Source of the DNA: Leclercia sp. LSNIH1
GTDB lineage: Bacteria > Pseudomonadota > Gammaproteobacteria > Enterobacterales > Enterobacteriaceae
Assembly: GCF_002902985.1 (NCBI RefSeq)
Contig: NZ_CP026167.1
Span: 3,534,001 to 3,598,000, forward strand
DNA length: 64,000 nucleotides
Direction of reading: 5' to 3'
In this document: positions 18,624 to 27,758 of the stretch, piece by piece
Layout: each line of letters starts with the position of its first letter
How positions within the stretch are numbered: position 1 is the stretch's first letter
Notes under the pieces: model-generated
What the model saw: only the letters and a program-made list of their open reading frames with translations
What the model was told of the DNA's origin: nothing
Database searches by the model: none
Position numbers and translations under genes: made by a program

Positions 18624-18701
18624 CTATTTTTTGACGGGTTGGGGTTTTTTATCACCCGATTCCGGCGCCTCGCGCGGGTCATCTTTTTCAACATACTGCA
18701 T
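18624..18701 (-). CDS. Candidate 25-aa small protein
   Basis: The reading frame MQYVEKDDPREAPESGDKKP... is 25 codons long. It is preceded by the strong ribosome site CGGGAGGT seven bases before the ATG and followed 20 bases later by a strong terminator. It is highly charged and disordered, with no membrane segment. A longer in-frame extension to 18830 exists but has no such site. Start signal plus terminator make it a plausible gene; I do not recognise it. Confidence 0.55.
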   Translation of the reverse strand: MQYVEKDDPREAPESGDKKPQPVKK

Positions 18702-18733
18702 GAGTACCTCCCGTTGTTGTGGATGGACTACTA

Positions 18734-18871
18734 CTATAGCGTTGGTTGCCAATATACAGCCAGGCGGCAAACGGTAAAAAAACCCAACGCGTGGAACAGG
18801 ATGATTACGCGCTGTAAAACGTGCTGACATTCATCGCCGTAATCCGTACCATACACGCCATACTTTTTCAT
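18734..18871 (-). CDS. Possible 45-aa small protein, one hydrophobic segment
   Basis: Frame begins MKKYGVYGTDYGDEC and contains a hydrophobic stretch (VIILFHALGFFTVCRLAVYW, about 21-40) that could span a membrane. A weak CAGGT ribosome site sits 5 bases before the ATG. It lies upstream of the 25-codon ORF on the same strand, so both could share a transcript. Codon evidence is too thin to be sure it is translated. Confidence 0.3.
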   Translation of the reverse strand: MKKYGVYGTDYGDECQHVLQRVIILFHALGFFTVCRLAVYWQPTL

Positions 18872-18947
18872 GTTGACCTGCTGCCCCCCTTTTAATGGGG
18901 GAGCCGCCTGAGCTGCTTTAGCCACAAACGAATTGAGCCACTATTAA

Positions 18948-19883
18948 ATGTCGCAAAATCAAGATATTACCAAGAAAGAACAGTATAACCTTAACAAGCT
19001 TCAGAAGCGTCTTCGCCGCAATGTGGGTGAAGCCATTGCCGATTACAACATGATTGAAGAAGGCGACCGCATCATGGTCTGCCTGTCTGGCGGCAAAGAC
19101 AGCTACACCTTGCTCGAAATTTTGCGCAATCTTCAGCAAAGCGCGCCGGTCAATTTTTCGTTAGTGGCCGTCAATCTGGATCAGAAGCAGCCGGGCTTCC
19201 CGGAGCATATCCTGCCGGAATATCTGGAGAAGCTGGGCGTCGAATATAAGATTGTTGAAGAGAACACCTACGGCATCGTTAAAGAGAAGATCCCGGAAGG
19301 GAAAACCACCTGCTCGCTCTGCTCTCGCCTGCGCCGCGGCATTCTTTACCGTACCGCGACCGAGCTGGGTGCAACCAAGATCGCTCTGGGTCACCACCGC
19401 GATGACATTTTACAGACGCTGTTCCTGAACATGTTCTACGGCGGCAAAATGAAGGGTATGCCACCGAAGCTGATGAGCGACGACGGGAAGCACATTGTGA
19501 TCCGCCCGCTCGCCTACTGCCGCGAAAAGGATATCGAACGTTTTGCCGAGGCCAAAGCCTTCCCGATCATTCCGTGCAACCTGTGCGGCTCACAGCCAAA
19601 CCTGCAGCGTCAGGTGATTGCCGACATGCTGCGTGACTGGGATAAACGCTATCCTGGCCTAATCGAAACCATGTTCAGCGCAATGCAGAATGTGGTGCCT
19701 TCGCACCTCTGCGATATCAACCTGTTTGATTTCAAAGGAATTCAGCACGGTTCTGAAGTGGTAAACGGCGGCGATCTGGCGTTTGACCGCGAAGAGATCC
19801 CGATGAAACCGGCGGGCTGGCAGCCTGAAGAGGATGACACCCAGCTTGATGAGATGCGCCTGAACGTTATCGAAGTGAAATGA
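18948..19883 (+). CDS. ttcA: tRNA 2-thiocytidine(32) synthetase
   Basis: 311 aa, the usual TtcA length. It makes s2C32 in tRNA using ATP and an oxygen-sensitive 4Fe-4S cluster. Visible are the PP-loop SGGKDS (about 47-52) and the two CxxC motifs TCSLC (about 122-126) and CNLCGSQ (about 213) that hold the cluster. It neighbours the convergent dbpA. A long hairpin separates the two stops. E. coli TtcA shares this layout and C-terminal length. Confidence 0.95.
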   Translation: MSQNQDITKKEQYNLNKLQKRLRRNVGEAIADYNMIEEGDRIMVCLSGGKDSYTLLEILRNLQQSAPVNFSLVAVNLDQKQPGFPEHILPEYLEKLGVEYKIVEENTYGIVKEKIPEGKTTCSLCSRLRRGILYRTATELGATKIALGHHRDDILQTLFLNMFYGGKMKGMPPKLMSDDGKHIVIRPLAYCREKDIERFAEAKAFPIIPCNLCGSQPNLQRQVIADMLRDWDKRYPGLIETMFSAMQNVVPSHLCDINLFDFKGIQHGSEVVNGGDLAFDREEIPMKPAGWQPEEDDTQLDEMRLNVIEVK

Positions 19884-19888
19884 TTTTT

Positions 19889-19918
19889 AAGCGTCTCAGC
19901 ATCCACGCTGAGACGCTT
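19889..19918. terminator. Hairpin between convergent ttcA and dbpA
   Basis: AAGCGTCTCAGC (19889-19900), ATCCAC, GCTGAGACGCTT (19907-19918) is a perfect 12-bp stem. U-tracts are short on both strands, but its position between two convergent stops makes it a likely bidirectional terminator. Confidence 0.65.
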
Positions 19919-19927
19919 CCCGCCCGC

Positions 19928-21301
19928 TTATTTCAGCAGACGAACCCGGCAGCTTTTGCCTTTAATCTTGCCGTTTTGCAGCTGTTTCCACGCTTTCTGC
20001 GCCACAGACTGACGCACCGCCACATACACGTGCGCCGGATGCACCGCGATTTTACCAATGTCTGCCCCGTCCAGCCCGATATCACCGGTCAGCGCCCCCA
20101 GTACATCGCCGGGACGCATTTTGGCTTTTTTACCGCCGTCGATACAGAGCGTTGCCATCTCTGCCGCCAGCGGCGTAATGGTGACGTTAGCCGGGGCATC
20201 AACCCAGTTCAGTTTGATTTGCAGCATTTCCGCCAGGATGTTGGCACGCTGTGCCTCTTCCGGCGCGCAGAAACTGATCGCCAGGCCGCTGTTACCGGCT
20301 CGCGCGGTACGGCCAATACGATGAACATGTACTTCCGGGTCCCAGGCCAGCTCGAAGTTCACCACCAGCTCCAGGGATTTAATGTCCAGGCCGCGGGCGG
20401 CGACGTCGGTGGCGACCAGCACGCGGGCACTGCCGTTGGCGAAACGTACCAGGGTCTGGTCACGGTCGCGCTGCTCAAGATCGCCATGCAGCGCCAGGGC
20501 GCTCTGTCCCGCCTCGGCCAGCGCATCGCATACCGCCTGGCAATCCTTTTTGGTGTTACAGAACACCACGCAGGAGGCAGGCTGGTGAATGCTGAGCAGT
20601 TTTTGCAGCAGCGGGATTTTGCCCCGCTGGGTGGTATCGAAGAACTGCTGCTCAATGGCGGGCAGCGCGTCCACAGAATCAATTTCAATGGCGAGCGGAT
20701 TTTGCTGCACGCGTCCGCTAATGGCGGCGATCGCCTCCGGCCAGGTAGCGGAGAAGAGCAACGTCTGGCGCGTTGGCGGCGCAAAGCGGGTCACTTCATC
20801 AATGGCGTCGCTAAAGCCCATGTCGAGCATCCGGTCGGCTTCATCCAGCACCAGAGTTTGCAGCGCATCAAGCGAGACGGTGCCTTTCTGCAGGTGGTCG
20901 AGCAAACGCCCCGGCGTAGCAACAATAATGTGCGGGGCATGCTGCAAAGAGTCACGCTGTGCCCCGAACGGCTGTCCGCCGCAGAGGGTCAAAATTTTGG
21001 TGTTTGGCAGAAAACGCGCCAGACGACGTAACTCTCCTGCGACCTGATCCGCCAGCTCGCGCGTCGGGCAAAGTACCAGCGACTGCGTCTGGAACAGCGT
21101 GGCGTCAATCTGCTGTAACAGCCCAAGACCGAAGGCAGCCGTTTTACCGCTGCCGGTTTTGGCCTGTACACGGACGTCGCGTCCTTCCAGGATCGCTGGC
21201 AGCGCGGCAGCCTGTACAGGGGTCATGGTCAGATAACCCAACTCGTTCAGGTTATCGAGTTGGGCGGCAGGCAGTACGTTCAGCGTTGAAAAAGCAGTCA
21301 C
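19928..21301 (-). CDS. dbpA: ATP-dependent RNA helicase DbpA
   Basis: 457 aa, as in E. coli. This DEAD-box helicase acts in late assembly of the 50S subunit and binds hairpin 92 of 23S rRNA. Motifs in order: Q motif near residue 30, AKTGSGKT (motif I), PTRELADQV, TPGRL, LDEADRMLDMG (motif II), FSAT (III), and HRIGRTARAG (VI). The C-terminal ~75 residues form the RRM-like domain that gives rRNA specificity. A short proline-rich ORF lies 28 bp upstream on the same strand. Confidence 0.95.
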   Translation of the reverse strand: MTAFSTLNVLPAAQLDNLNELGYLTMTPVQAAALPAILEGRDVRVQAKTGSGKTAAFGLGLLQQIDATLFQTQSLVLCPTRELADQVAGELRRLARFLPNTKILTLCGGQPFGAQRDSLQHAPHIIVATPGRLLDHLQKGTVSLDALQTLVLDEADRMLDMGFSDAIDEVTRFAPPTRQTLLFSATWPEAIAAISGRVQQNPLAIEIDSVDALPAIEQQFFDTTQRGKIPLLQKLLSIHQPASCVVFCNTKKDCQAVCDALAEAGQSALALHGDLEQRDRDQTLVRFANGSARVLVATDVAARGLDIKSLELVVNFELAWDPEVHVHRIGRTARAGNSGLAISFCAPEEAQRANILAEMLQIKLNWVDAPANVTITPLAAEMATLCIDGGKKAKMRPGDVLGALTGDIGLDGADIGKIAVHPAHVYVAVRQSVAQKAWKQLQNGKIKGKSCRVRLLK

Positions 21302-21329
21302 AGTTATTCTCGCGGTAAAAGACTCACAG

Positions 21330-21512
21330 TCAGCAGGCGCGTATCCTCGCAGATCTCCGCCTCTGATGCGACATTTTAATCGGCACTTCGTCCGGTGGTG
21401 GATCCGGCATCGGTTGTGGGCGTGGAATCGGATCGGGAACCGGCACCGGATCAGTAGGCACCGGGTCCGATTGCCGCAGGGGTTGCAGCAGCAGTGATAA
21501 AAGCATGGCCAT
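21330..21512 (-). CDS. Candidate small proline-rich protein
   Basis: 60 aa. It starts MAMLLSLLLQPLRQ and then has a run of Pro at alternate positions (PVPTDPVPVPDPIPRPQPMP), ending basic (QRRRSARIRAC). The ATG is preceded by TGGAGGG at ideal spacing, which favours a real gene. The N-terminus is hydrophobic but too short for a clear signal peptide. It is between fnrS and dbpA, in the dbpA direction. Function is unknown. Confidence 0.5.
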   Translation of the reverse strand: MAMLLSLLLQPLRQSDPVPTDPVPVPDPIPRPQPMPDPPPDEVPIKMSHQRRRSARIRAC

Positions 21513-21571
21513 ATAACCCTCCAGAAGAACGCGTTTGTCTCTTTTAGGTTAGTCGCTGCTGAGTTGCAGGC

Positions 21572-21693
21572 AAAAAAAAGCCGACTTATTTAAGTCGGCG
21601 TCGTACGAATCAATTTTGCTATGCAGTAATTCAAAAAAGGAAGTAAGACAATATGGAGCGCAACGCCCATCGCTTGACGTTGCATTCACCTGC
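21572..21693 (-). ncRNA. fnrS: FnrS small RNA
   Basis: The minus strand from 21693 begins GCAGGTGAATGCAACGTCAA and continues through the GCGATGGGCGTTGCGC hairpin, the single-stranded CTTACTTCC region, and ends in a GCCGACTTA/TAAGTCGGC terminator plus eight Us. This is the E. coli FnrS sequence with few changes, and at 122 nt the same length. FnrS is made under anaerobiosis by FNR and represses sodB, sodA, maeA, folE and others with Hfq. It lies between dbpA and zntB as in E. coli. Confidence 0.95.
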
Positions 21694-21728
21694 GGAAGAG
21701 ATATTGCACCTTATGGGTAAATCGTTTT

Positions 21729-21742
21729 TTGACTTCGCTCAA
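21729..21742 (-). promoter_or_regulatory. FNR box of the fnrS promoter
   Basis: Minus strand TTGAGCGAAGTCAA fits the FNR consensus TTGAT-N4-ATCAA. Its centre is about 42 bases upstream of the inferred fnrS start (21693), the class II activation position at -41.5. Confidence 0.85.
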
Positions 21743-21788
21743 TTAAAATAGCGTTTTAAGAAATTCATGGCGTCGAAAAAATGTAAAT

Positions 21789-22772
21789 TTACAACCATTT
21801 ACTGCGATGCAACCACCATGCAACACCACCAATCAAAACGACTAACATGATGCAAAACAGTGAGAAGCCGAAGCGGAAATCGCCGCCGGGGATCCCCCCC
21901 AGGTTGACGCCAAACAGGCCTGTCAGGAAGGTGCTGGGAAGAAAGACCATCGCCATCAACGACATGGTGTAGGTTCTGCGCGAGAGCGACTCCTGCATCA
22001 CCTGCGAAATTTCATCGGTCATGACTGCCGTTCGTGCGATACAGGCGTCAATTTCATCCAGCCCGCGCCCCAGTCGCTCGGCGATATCCTGCATTCTGCG
22101 ACGGTGATCGTCACTCATCCAGGGAAACCGTTCGCTCGCCAGCCGGGCATAGACATCCCGCTGAGGCGCCATATAGCGGCGCATAACAATCAGCTGCTTT
22201 CTTAATAACGCCAGAAAACCGCGGGGGGGGATTTGCTGGTCGATGAGATTATCTTCCAGATCGATAATCTTATCGTGCAGCTCTTCGATAAACTCGCTGG
22301 CATGATCGGTCAGCGCGTCGCAGACGTCCACCAGCCAGCCTCCACAATCTTGCGGACCGGTGCCCTCTTTTAAATCGCCGACGACATCATCCAGCGCCAG
22401 CACTTTGCGCTGCCGGGTCGAGACAATAAGCCGCTCGTCCATATAGAGGCGCATCGCCACCAGCTGGTCCGGGCGCTCATCGGTGCTGCCGTTAATGCAG
22501 CGCAGCGTAATCAGTGTCCCCTCGCCCATGCGGGTGACGCGAGGCCGCAGGCTCTCCCCGGCCAGCGCGTCGCGCACGTTATTGGGTAACAACGGCGTAG
22601 AGGCCAGCCAGTTGGCGCTCTCCGGGTGGGTATAGTTCAGATGTAGCCAGCAGGGATGCTGCTGATCGATAGTATCGTCGTCGGTGAGCGGCCGCGCCCC
22701 GCCTTTTCCATCCAGTAACCACGCAAATACTGCGTCAGGAACGTTAACTTCCGATCCTTTTATGCCTTCCAC
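21789..22772 (-). CDS. zntB: Zinc transporter ZntB (CorA superfamily)
   Basis: 327 aa, the E. coli length. Cytoplasmic N-terminal funnel domain (1-265) is followed by two C-terminal transmembrane helices. The signature loop between them is GVN ([10 protein letters not shown]) in place of CorA's GMN, as known for ZntB. It forms pentamers in the inner membrane and moves zinc; import driven by a proton gradient has been proposed. It is between fnrS and the chemoreceptor-like gene and is followed by the FNR box region. Confidence 0.94.
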   Translation of the reverse strand: MEGIKGSEVNVPDAVFAWLLDGKGGARPLTDDDTIDQQHPCWLHLNYTHPESANWLASTPLLPNNVRDALAGESLRPRVTRMGEGTLITLRCINGSTDERPDQLVAMRLYMDERLIVSTRQRKVLALDDVVGDLKEGTGPQDCGGWLVDVCDALTDHASEFIEELHDKIIDLEDNLIDQQIPPRGFLALLRKQLIVMRRYMAPQRDVYARLASERFPWMSDDHRRRMQDIAERLGRGLDEIDACIARTAVMTDEISQVMQESLSRRTYTMSLMAMVFLPSTFLTGLFGVNLGGIPGGDFRFGFSLFCIMLVVLIGGVAWWLHRSKWL

Positions 22773-22902
22773 AGCGCCTCCGCCAGTAGCCTTTCTTTGC
22801 TGTCAGTCTAGCCACCCTGCCAGCTTAAGCAATATTTTCTCCCGGCATCGCGCTGAATTTATTCATAAAAGAGATTAATCCGGTTCCCTGGACACGATGA
22901 GA

Positions 22903-22922
22903 AAGCCTGGCGAACCAGGCTT
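22903..22922 (-). terminator. Hairpin terminator of the chemoreceptor-like gene
   Basis: AAGCCTGG (22903-22910), CGAA, CCAGGCTT (22915-22922) directly follows the stop at 22927 on the minus strand; TTTCTC comes after the stem. Confidence 0.65.
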
Positions 22923-22926
22923 ATTA

Positions 22927-24054
22927 TCAGGCTCGTACGGGTAAGGCTCCACCCTCGTACAGGGGCGCCGTGGATGCCGCTTCCAGACGGAAGTTACGGG
23001 TACGGGTTTGCAGTTCAACAACCTGATTTTTCAGCACGGCTGATGAACCCGACAGCTCTTCAACCATCACCACGTTACTCTGGGTCACCTGCTCCAGGTC
23101 GCTCAACGCCTGGGTGATCTGGACGATGCCCTTTTCCTGCTCGTCGGTAGAGGTGGAGATCTCATCCATCAGTTTGCTGACCTGCCCGGAGCCGCTGACG
23201 ATGTCGTGCATGTTTTTCTCAGCCTCCGCTACCACCATCGCCCCCTGACTGACGTTGCTGCTGGTGATGTCAATGAGTGACTTGATATTTTTAGCCGCTT
23301 CGGCGCTGCGATGCGCCAGGCTACGAACCTCACCCGCCACGACGGAGAAGCCTTTACCATGATCCCCCGCGCGGGCGGCTTCAACCGCGGCATTCAGCGC
23401 CAGAATGTTGGTCTGGAAGGCGATACCATCAATCAGCGTGATGATCTCCGTCATCTGCTGGGCACACTCAGTAATGGAGTGCATGTTGTTGGCAACCTGC
23501 CCCATCAGCGCGCCACCTTTTTTTGCCTGAAGCGTGGCGGCACTGGCCTTTTCATTGGCCAGTCGGGTGTTATCTGCCGTATTTTTAGTGGTGGCGGCCA
23601 TCTGTTCCATGCTGGCGGAGGTCTGAATCAGGGACGCCGACTGTAGCTCGGTTTTAGCGGCCAGCGCCGTGCTGCGGGCGGCGAGCTGTTCCGACAGGGT
23701 CATTGCGGTATGGGAAGAAGAGCGGATCTCCCGCACCAGCGTAGCGAGATTGCTGGACAACGTATTGATTCCTGGGATCAACCGGCCTGCACAGTTATTA
23801 CCAAATTCAGGGATGCTCACCCCCAGGTTGCCCGAGATAACCTCTTCGATGCTCCTTTTCACGGTGTTGATTGGCACAACCAGATATTGCGTCATGTAAA
23901 CCCACAGAAAAACCCACGCGACGAGAAATAAAGAGTTTAGCAAAATTAACAAAGATGTTTGCGGTGCTAAAAATATAACCAGGCCATCAATAACGATAAA
24001 CACAACTAGCAGATAACTCAGAATAAAAGTCCTCACACTTATATTTCTAAGCAT
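22927..24054 (-). CDS. Methyl-accepting chemotaxis-like protein without periplasmic sensor domain
   Basis: 375 aa. Two hydrophobic helices (about 10-30 and 35-55) follow each other almost directly, leaving no periplasmic ligand domain. A HAMP-like region follows (about 53-105), then a full MCP signalling domain with the conserved hairpin tip [20 protein letters not shown] (about 210-230). The NWE(T/S)F CheR-docking tail is absent. It could sense an internal or membrane signal. The gene lies between zntB and dgcM, where E. coli has no chemoreceptor, so it is an insertion relative to that map. An AT-rich upstream region fits acquired DNA. Confidence 0.85.
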   Translation of the reverse strand: MLRNISVRTFILSYLLVVFIVIDGLVIFLAPQTSLLILLNSLFLVAWVFLWVYMTQYLVVPINTVKRSIEEVISGNLGVSIPEFGNNCAGRLIPGINTLSSNLATLVREIRSSSHTAMTLSEQLAARSTALAAKTELQSASLIQTSASMEQMAATTKNTADNTRLANEKASAATLQAKKGGALMGQVANNMHSITECAQQMTEIITLIDGIAFQTNILALNAAVEAARAGDHGKGFSVVAGEVRSLAHRSAEAAKNIKSLIDITSSNVSQGAMVVAEAEKNMHDIVSGSGQVSKLMDEISTSTDEQEKGIVQITQALSDLEQVTQSNVVMVEELSGSSAVLKNQVVELQTRTRNFRLEAASTAPLYEGGALPVRA

Positions 24055-24588
24055 AATAGATCCTACAGCGGTATTTTCAGAAGGTAATCACTATATAGCA
24101 TTCAGTTTTTATTTTTTCACTCTGATTTCGCAGAGGCAAAGTTTTAATATTTAACATTTTATAATTTGCGTTAGGGAGAAACATAATTTCACAAACACTC
24201 CTGTAAACAAATACGCTTTCAAAATCAGCCTGCTCTTATGACCATTAGCGCTACAAATGGTTGGTATCGCTATTTAAACCTTTATACTTAAGCCACAAAT
24301 CAGTTTCGACAGAGAATATTTAGCTATGCTTAAATAACGTAGCGTGAATAACAAAAATTGTATTAATGCTTTTAACAGCAGCGATCTGATAGTGAATTAA
24401 ACAGTTGGTTTCACGTGACAGCGGCGAATGAAAATTTACCAGTTGGTAAATTTAATACGAAATTCATACGGATATCACAAAAAAATCCTGTCCGATCGGA
24501 TGAACTAGAGTATGTTTCAGAGAAGCCCACGCGTACCGCTCCGTCGTGGTCCTCAGGTATTTGAAGTGCCAATAAATGAGACTGACCT
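24055..24588. other. AT-rich intergenic region upstream of dgcM and the chemoreceptor
   Basis: 534 bp between the two divergent genes. It contains no ORF with coding character. It holds the palindrome at 24432-24453, a TCCGATCGGA palindrome near 24491 and many A/T runs. Promoters for both genes must be here but could not be placed with confidence. Confidence 0.6.
24432..24453. promoter_or_regulatory. 22-bp perfect palindrome, candidate operator
   Basis: AAATTTACCA (24432-24441), GT, TGGTAAATTT (24444-24453). Symmetry of this length in an AT-rich divergent promoter region suggests a dimeric regulator site. It is 136 bp before the dgcM start. The cognate protein is unknown. Confidence 0.5.
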
Positions 24589-25821
24589 ATGTCGCCTTCA
24601 GGGTTTGATGCACTGGACATGCTTAGAACGCCCGTATGGTTGGTATCCCCGGTAACGGAGGATGTGCTGTTCGCCAATACGGCAGCCAAAATGCTCATGC
24701 AGAATGCGACGCTGGATGTCATGCGTAAAGGCGTTTGCTCGGCCCATGCGCAGGCGACGCTTGCGATGTATGTTCCCGATTTAAAGGCACGTCAGGAGAT
24801 CGTCGAAGTCTGGAGCGTGCGGGTCGATGACCAGCCAACCAGCCTTACCTGTCACCTCTCGTTGGCCGTTTTTGACACGATCGGTGAGGTGATTGTCTTC
24901 GAAGGCGTCGCCCGACAGCCGGTAACGGGACTTAAAGCCACTCGCTCAGGCACCTATCAGCGCAAGAAACAGGGCTTCTACGCCCGCTTTTTCCAGACCA
25001 ACAGCGCCCCGATGCTGTTAATCGACCCTGCCCGCGACGGCCTGATTGTGGATGCGAATCTCGCAGCCCTCAATTTTTATGGCTACAGCCACGAAGAGAT
25101 GTGCAGCAAGCACACCTGGGAGATCAACACGCTGGGACGCAATATTATGCCGGTGATGATGGAGATCGCGCGCCTGCCCGGCGGCCATAAACCGCTCAAC
25201 TTTATCCATCGCCTTGCCGACGGAACGACCCGGCACGTACAAACCTATGCCGGCCCCATTGAGATATACGGCGATAAGCTGATGCTCTGCATCATTCATG
25301 ATATCACCGAGCAAAAACGGCTTGAGCAGGAGCTGGAACACGCCGCGCTGCGCGACTCGCTTACCGGGCTGCTCAACCGCCGCCAGTTTTATCACCTCAC
25401 CGATCAAACCTCACCAAACCATCTGCCGGCACAGCAGGAGTTCAGTCTGTTGCTGGTGGATACCGATCATTTTAAGCGTATCAACGATCTGTTTGGGCAT
25501 CAGAAAGGCGATGAGTTGTTGATTGCCCTCGCGCGGATGCTGGAAAGCGGTAGCCGTAAAGATGATTACGTGTTCCGCTGGGGCGGCGAGGAGTTTGTCC
25601 TGCTGCTGCCCCGCACGTCAATGGATGCGGCCATGCAGATCGCAGAGACCCTGCGCACGGCAATCGCCCGCATTGCCATTCCCGGTCTACCCCGCTTTAC
25701 TGTAAGTATTGGCGTTGCGCGGCATAACCCGGACGAGAGTATCGACGATCTGTTTAAGCGCGTGGACGATGCGCTCTATCGCGCGAAAAATGATGGTCGT
25801 AACAAAGTGCTGGCGGCGTAA
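24589..25821 (+). CDS. dgcM: Diguanylate cyclase DgcM (PAS-GGDEF)
   Basis: 410 aa, the same length as E. coli DgcM (YdaM). Two PAS-like regions (about 1-110 and 125-250) precede a GGDEF domain (about 255-410) with intact active site WGGEEFV. The stretch QRKKQGFYARFF and the segment TSAPMLLIDP-type NSAPMLLIDP are shared with DgcM. In E. coli it makes a local c-di-GMP pool and with MlrA activates csgD for curli and biofilm under RpoS control. Position near zntB and dbpA matches the E. coli map. Confidence 0.93.
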   Translation: MSPSGFDALDMLRTPVWLVSPVTEDVLFANTAAKMLMQNATLDVMRKGVCSAHAQATLAMYVPDLKARQEIVEVWSVRVDDQPTSLTCHLSLAVFDTIGEVIVFEGVARQPVTGLKATRSGTYQRKKQGFYARFFQTNSAPMLLIDPARDGLIVDANLAALNFYGYSHEEMCSKHTWEINTLGRNIMPVMMEIARLPGGHKPLNFIHRLADGTTRHVQTYAGPIEIYGDKLMLCIIHDITEQKRLEQELEHAALRDSLTGLLNRRQFYHLTDQTSPNHLPAQQEFSLLLVDTDHFKRINDLFGHQKGDELLIALARMLESGSRKDDYVFRWGGEEFVLLLPRTSMDAAMQIAETLRTAIARIAIPGLPRFTVSIGVARHNPDESIDDLFKRVDDALYRAKNDGRNKVLAA

Positions 25822-25871
25822 CTGCGCCTGCTGGCGTCCTCTGTTTTTCACTTTATTTTTGAGGAGTGGTG

Positions 25872-26441
25872 ATGATGAGCAAGAAGATCCTGATGCTGGT
25901 AGGCGATTACGCGGAAGATTATGAAACCATGGTCCCCTTTCAGGCTTTGCAGATGATTGGCCATCAGGTTGATGCGGTCTGCCCTGATAAAGCTAAAGGC
26001 GATTTTATCATGACGGCGATCCATGATTTTGACGGTGCCCAGACCTACAGCGAAAAGCCCGGCCACCGCTTTGTTCTCAATGCCGATTTTACTACGGCGA
26101 AAGAGGCAGATTACGATGCCCTGTTAATTCCCGGCGGACGCGCGCCGGAATATTTACGCCTGAATGAGAAGGTACTCGAACTGGTGCGGGCCTTTGACAA
26201 GGCAGGTAAGCCGATTGCCGCCGTTTGCCACGGCCCACAGCTGCTGGCTGCCGCTGGCGTTCTTAAAGGACGAACCTGTAGCGCCTACCCGGCCTGCGCG
26301 CCAGAGGTCCGCCTCAGCGGTGGCGAGTATGCCGATATTGGCATCGACCAGGCGCACGTCGACGGCAATCTGGTTACCGCGCCCGCCTGGCCTGCCCATC
26401 CGCAGTGGCTGGCAAAATTTGCTGAGGTATTGCAGCAGTAA
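25872..26441 (+). CDS. DJ-1/PfpI family protein
   Basis: 189 aa from ATG 25872; GAGGAG lies 5 bases upstream, and two in-frame GTG codons precede it. The class I glutamine amidotransferase-like fold shows the early acidic residue in [21 protein letters not shown] and the nucleophile-elbow Cys in [13 protein letters not shown] (about 117). Family members include deglycases, chaperones and proteases. The family's His downstream of the Cys is retained (CHGP). It lies at the left edge of the T6SS island, outside it by strand and content. Substrate unknown. Confidence 0.85.
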   Translation: MMSKKILMLVGDYAEDYETMVPFQALQMIGHQVDAVCPDKAKGDFIMTAIHDFDGAQTYSEKPGHRFVLNADFTTAKEADYDALLIPGGRAPEYLRLNEKVLELVRAFDKAGKPIAAVCHGPQLLAAAGVLKGRTCSAYPACAPEVRLSGGEYADIGIDQAHVDGNLVTAPAWPAHPQWLAKFAEVLQQ

Positions 26442-26459
26442 GCGGCTAAAGAGAGCCGT

Positions 26460-26489
26460 GACAGGCTGGTGGTTTCAGGCCAGCCTGTC
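26460..26489. terminator. Hairpin at the left border of the T6SS island
   Basis: GACAGGCTGG (26460-26469), TGGTTTCAGG, CCAGCCTGTC (26480-26489): a perfect 10-bp stem between the convergent PfpI gene and the last T6SS-island gene. There is no clear U-run on either strand. Confidence 0.5.
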
Positions 26490-26520
26490 GATATAGTTAT
26501 TAATTGCTGACATCCATTTT

Positions 26521-27756
26521 TTAGCTCTTTATTTCAGAAGCAGATGTCACCATCGTCACCCACAATGGTCGGTCAACGACGCCTTCGCCACTTATAGTAA
26601 GCTGCGGTTTACCCTCGGAAATGTGTTCAACTGCACACGCAATCACTGACCAGGGTGCAGCAGGACCAGGATAGCCCAGGCTAGTGTCCAGATTGTACAA
26701 ATCCTGTCCTATGTTTACAGGGCTCGACATGGCCATCAGTCCTGTAGCGATAGCCTGATTCCACTTCGCATTAACCCCTACCAGCCAGCCCACTGAAACG
26801 TCTTTAGCCTGGATCGGAACCCAATCTAACGCGCGTTCAAGCGCATAATGAAAATCTTCATTACTCATCCCATGCATACGCTCCGGGCGATGTAAGAGAG
26901 CTAGCGGCTTCAGGCTATCAGCTTCCTGTGGATGGCTTCTCAGCAATAAACCAACCACAACCTCTGCTGTCCCTTCAATCTCTTCGGGGGCCACCTGCAC
27001 CGCGACGATCAATAACATCGCCCGGCTATCCATATTACCGTCCAGCCATTCATCCACCACCTCAAGCCCTCTGCCTTCAATATACGTTACTGGTTGCCGG
27101 ATCTGGCTTGCAGCCCAGCACCGGTGCCAGATTAACTGTATCTGACGTTGAGACAATCGACTGTTGCTCTCCACAAGCACTGTGAGGGGTATATCGGCTG
27201 GAACAGATGCGAGCGCGTGACTCATTTCCTCGAGGGTATCACTTAATTCTCTACTCAAAAGCTGTTCTGGCGTCTCGTCATCAATAAGAGCCAGCCGGCT
27301 ATGACGTTTACCTTCATCACTTTGCCAGGAGGCTTGAGTTCTTAAAGCCTGATTCTTACCCTGCAGAGCCTTCCTTTGCATTTGGCCATCTCTATCGCCA
27401 TGCTCACGCAGAGCAGTGCGCAGACTGACATCTAAAACAGCCAGGCAACGTCGCCCCCTTTGGATTTGGTGTTGAAGAATTTGTTCACGTACTTCATTAC
27501 TCCCATCAGCCGTTGCTTGTACTCCTCTATACCAGACGATGCGTACCAACAGCAGGCTCATCCAAATCAGGGCTGGAAATACAAGCGCCGTTTCCCAAAA
27601 CTCTGCTGCATCAATTACAGATTTCCCTTGGTTGTTCAGAATTGCCCAGGCCGTACCGACCAGGCATCCGCCCAGCAGTAATAACAGCCATAGCCACCAT
27701 TTGGGCAATTCGGGCTGGGGAGCGGGTGCAGGAATTTGTTTCAGATTTACAGGCAT
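26521..27756 (-). CDS. PAAR-linked membrane protein (copy 2), unknown function
   Basis: 411 aa from ATG 27756, chosen because it aligns with the N-terminus of the paralogue at 35005-36186 (MPVNLKQ versus MPVDLKQ) and begins 2 bases after the PAAR stop. Two transmembrane helices (about 20-42 and 53-75) precede a ~330-residue cytoplasmic or periplasmic domain. Both copies share the same plan: a paired helix hairpin, then segments such as YIEGRGLEVVDEWLD and a C-terminal AC(A/E)VEHIS-like motif. Each copy follows a PAAR gene by 2-3 bases, so the pair is a cassette. It may be a PAAR-delivered effector or an accessory membrane factor. I do not recognise a catalytic motif. Confidence 0.75.
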   Translation of the reverse strand: MPVNLKQIPAPAPQPELPKWWLWLLLLLGGCLVGTAWAILNNQGKSVIDAAEFWETALVFPALIWMSLLLVRIVWYRGVQATADGSNEVREQILQHQIQRGRRCLAVLDVSLRTALREHGDRDGQMQRKALQGKNQALRTQASWQSDEGKRHSRLALIDDETPEQLLSRELSDTLEEMSHALASVPADIPLTVLVESNSRLSQRQIQLIWHRCWAASQIRQPVTYIEGRGLEVVDEWLDGNMDSRAMLLIVAVQVAPEEIEGTAEVVVGLLLRSHPQEADSLKPLALLHRPERMHGMSNEDFHYALERALDWVPIQAKDVSVGWLVGVNAKWNQAIATGLMAMSSPVNIGQDLYNLDTSLGYPGPAAPWSVIACAVEHISEGKPQLTISGEGVVDRPLWVTMVTSASEIKS

Positions 27757-27758
27757 AT

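Noticed and set aside
19880..21031. Plus-strand ORF of 383 codons beside ttcA
   Set aside because: Antisense shadow of dbpA.
26460..26489. Attachment site or direct repeat flanking the T6SS island
   Set aside because: No matching direct repeat was found at the right border near 57600-58090, and there is no tRNA or integrase.
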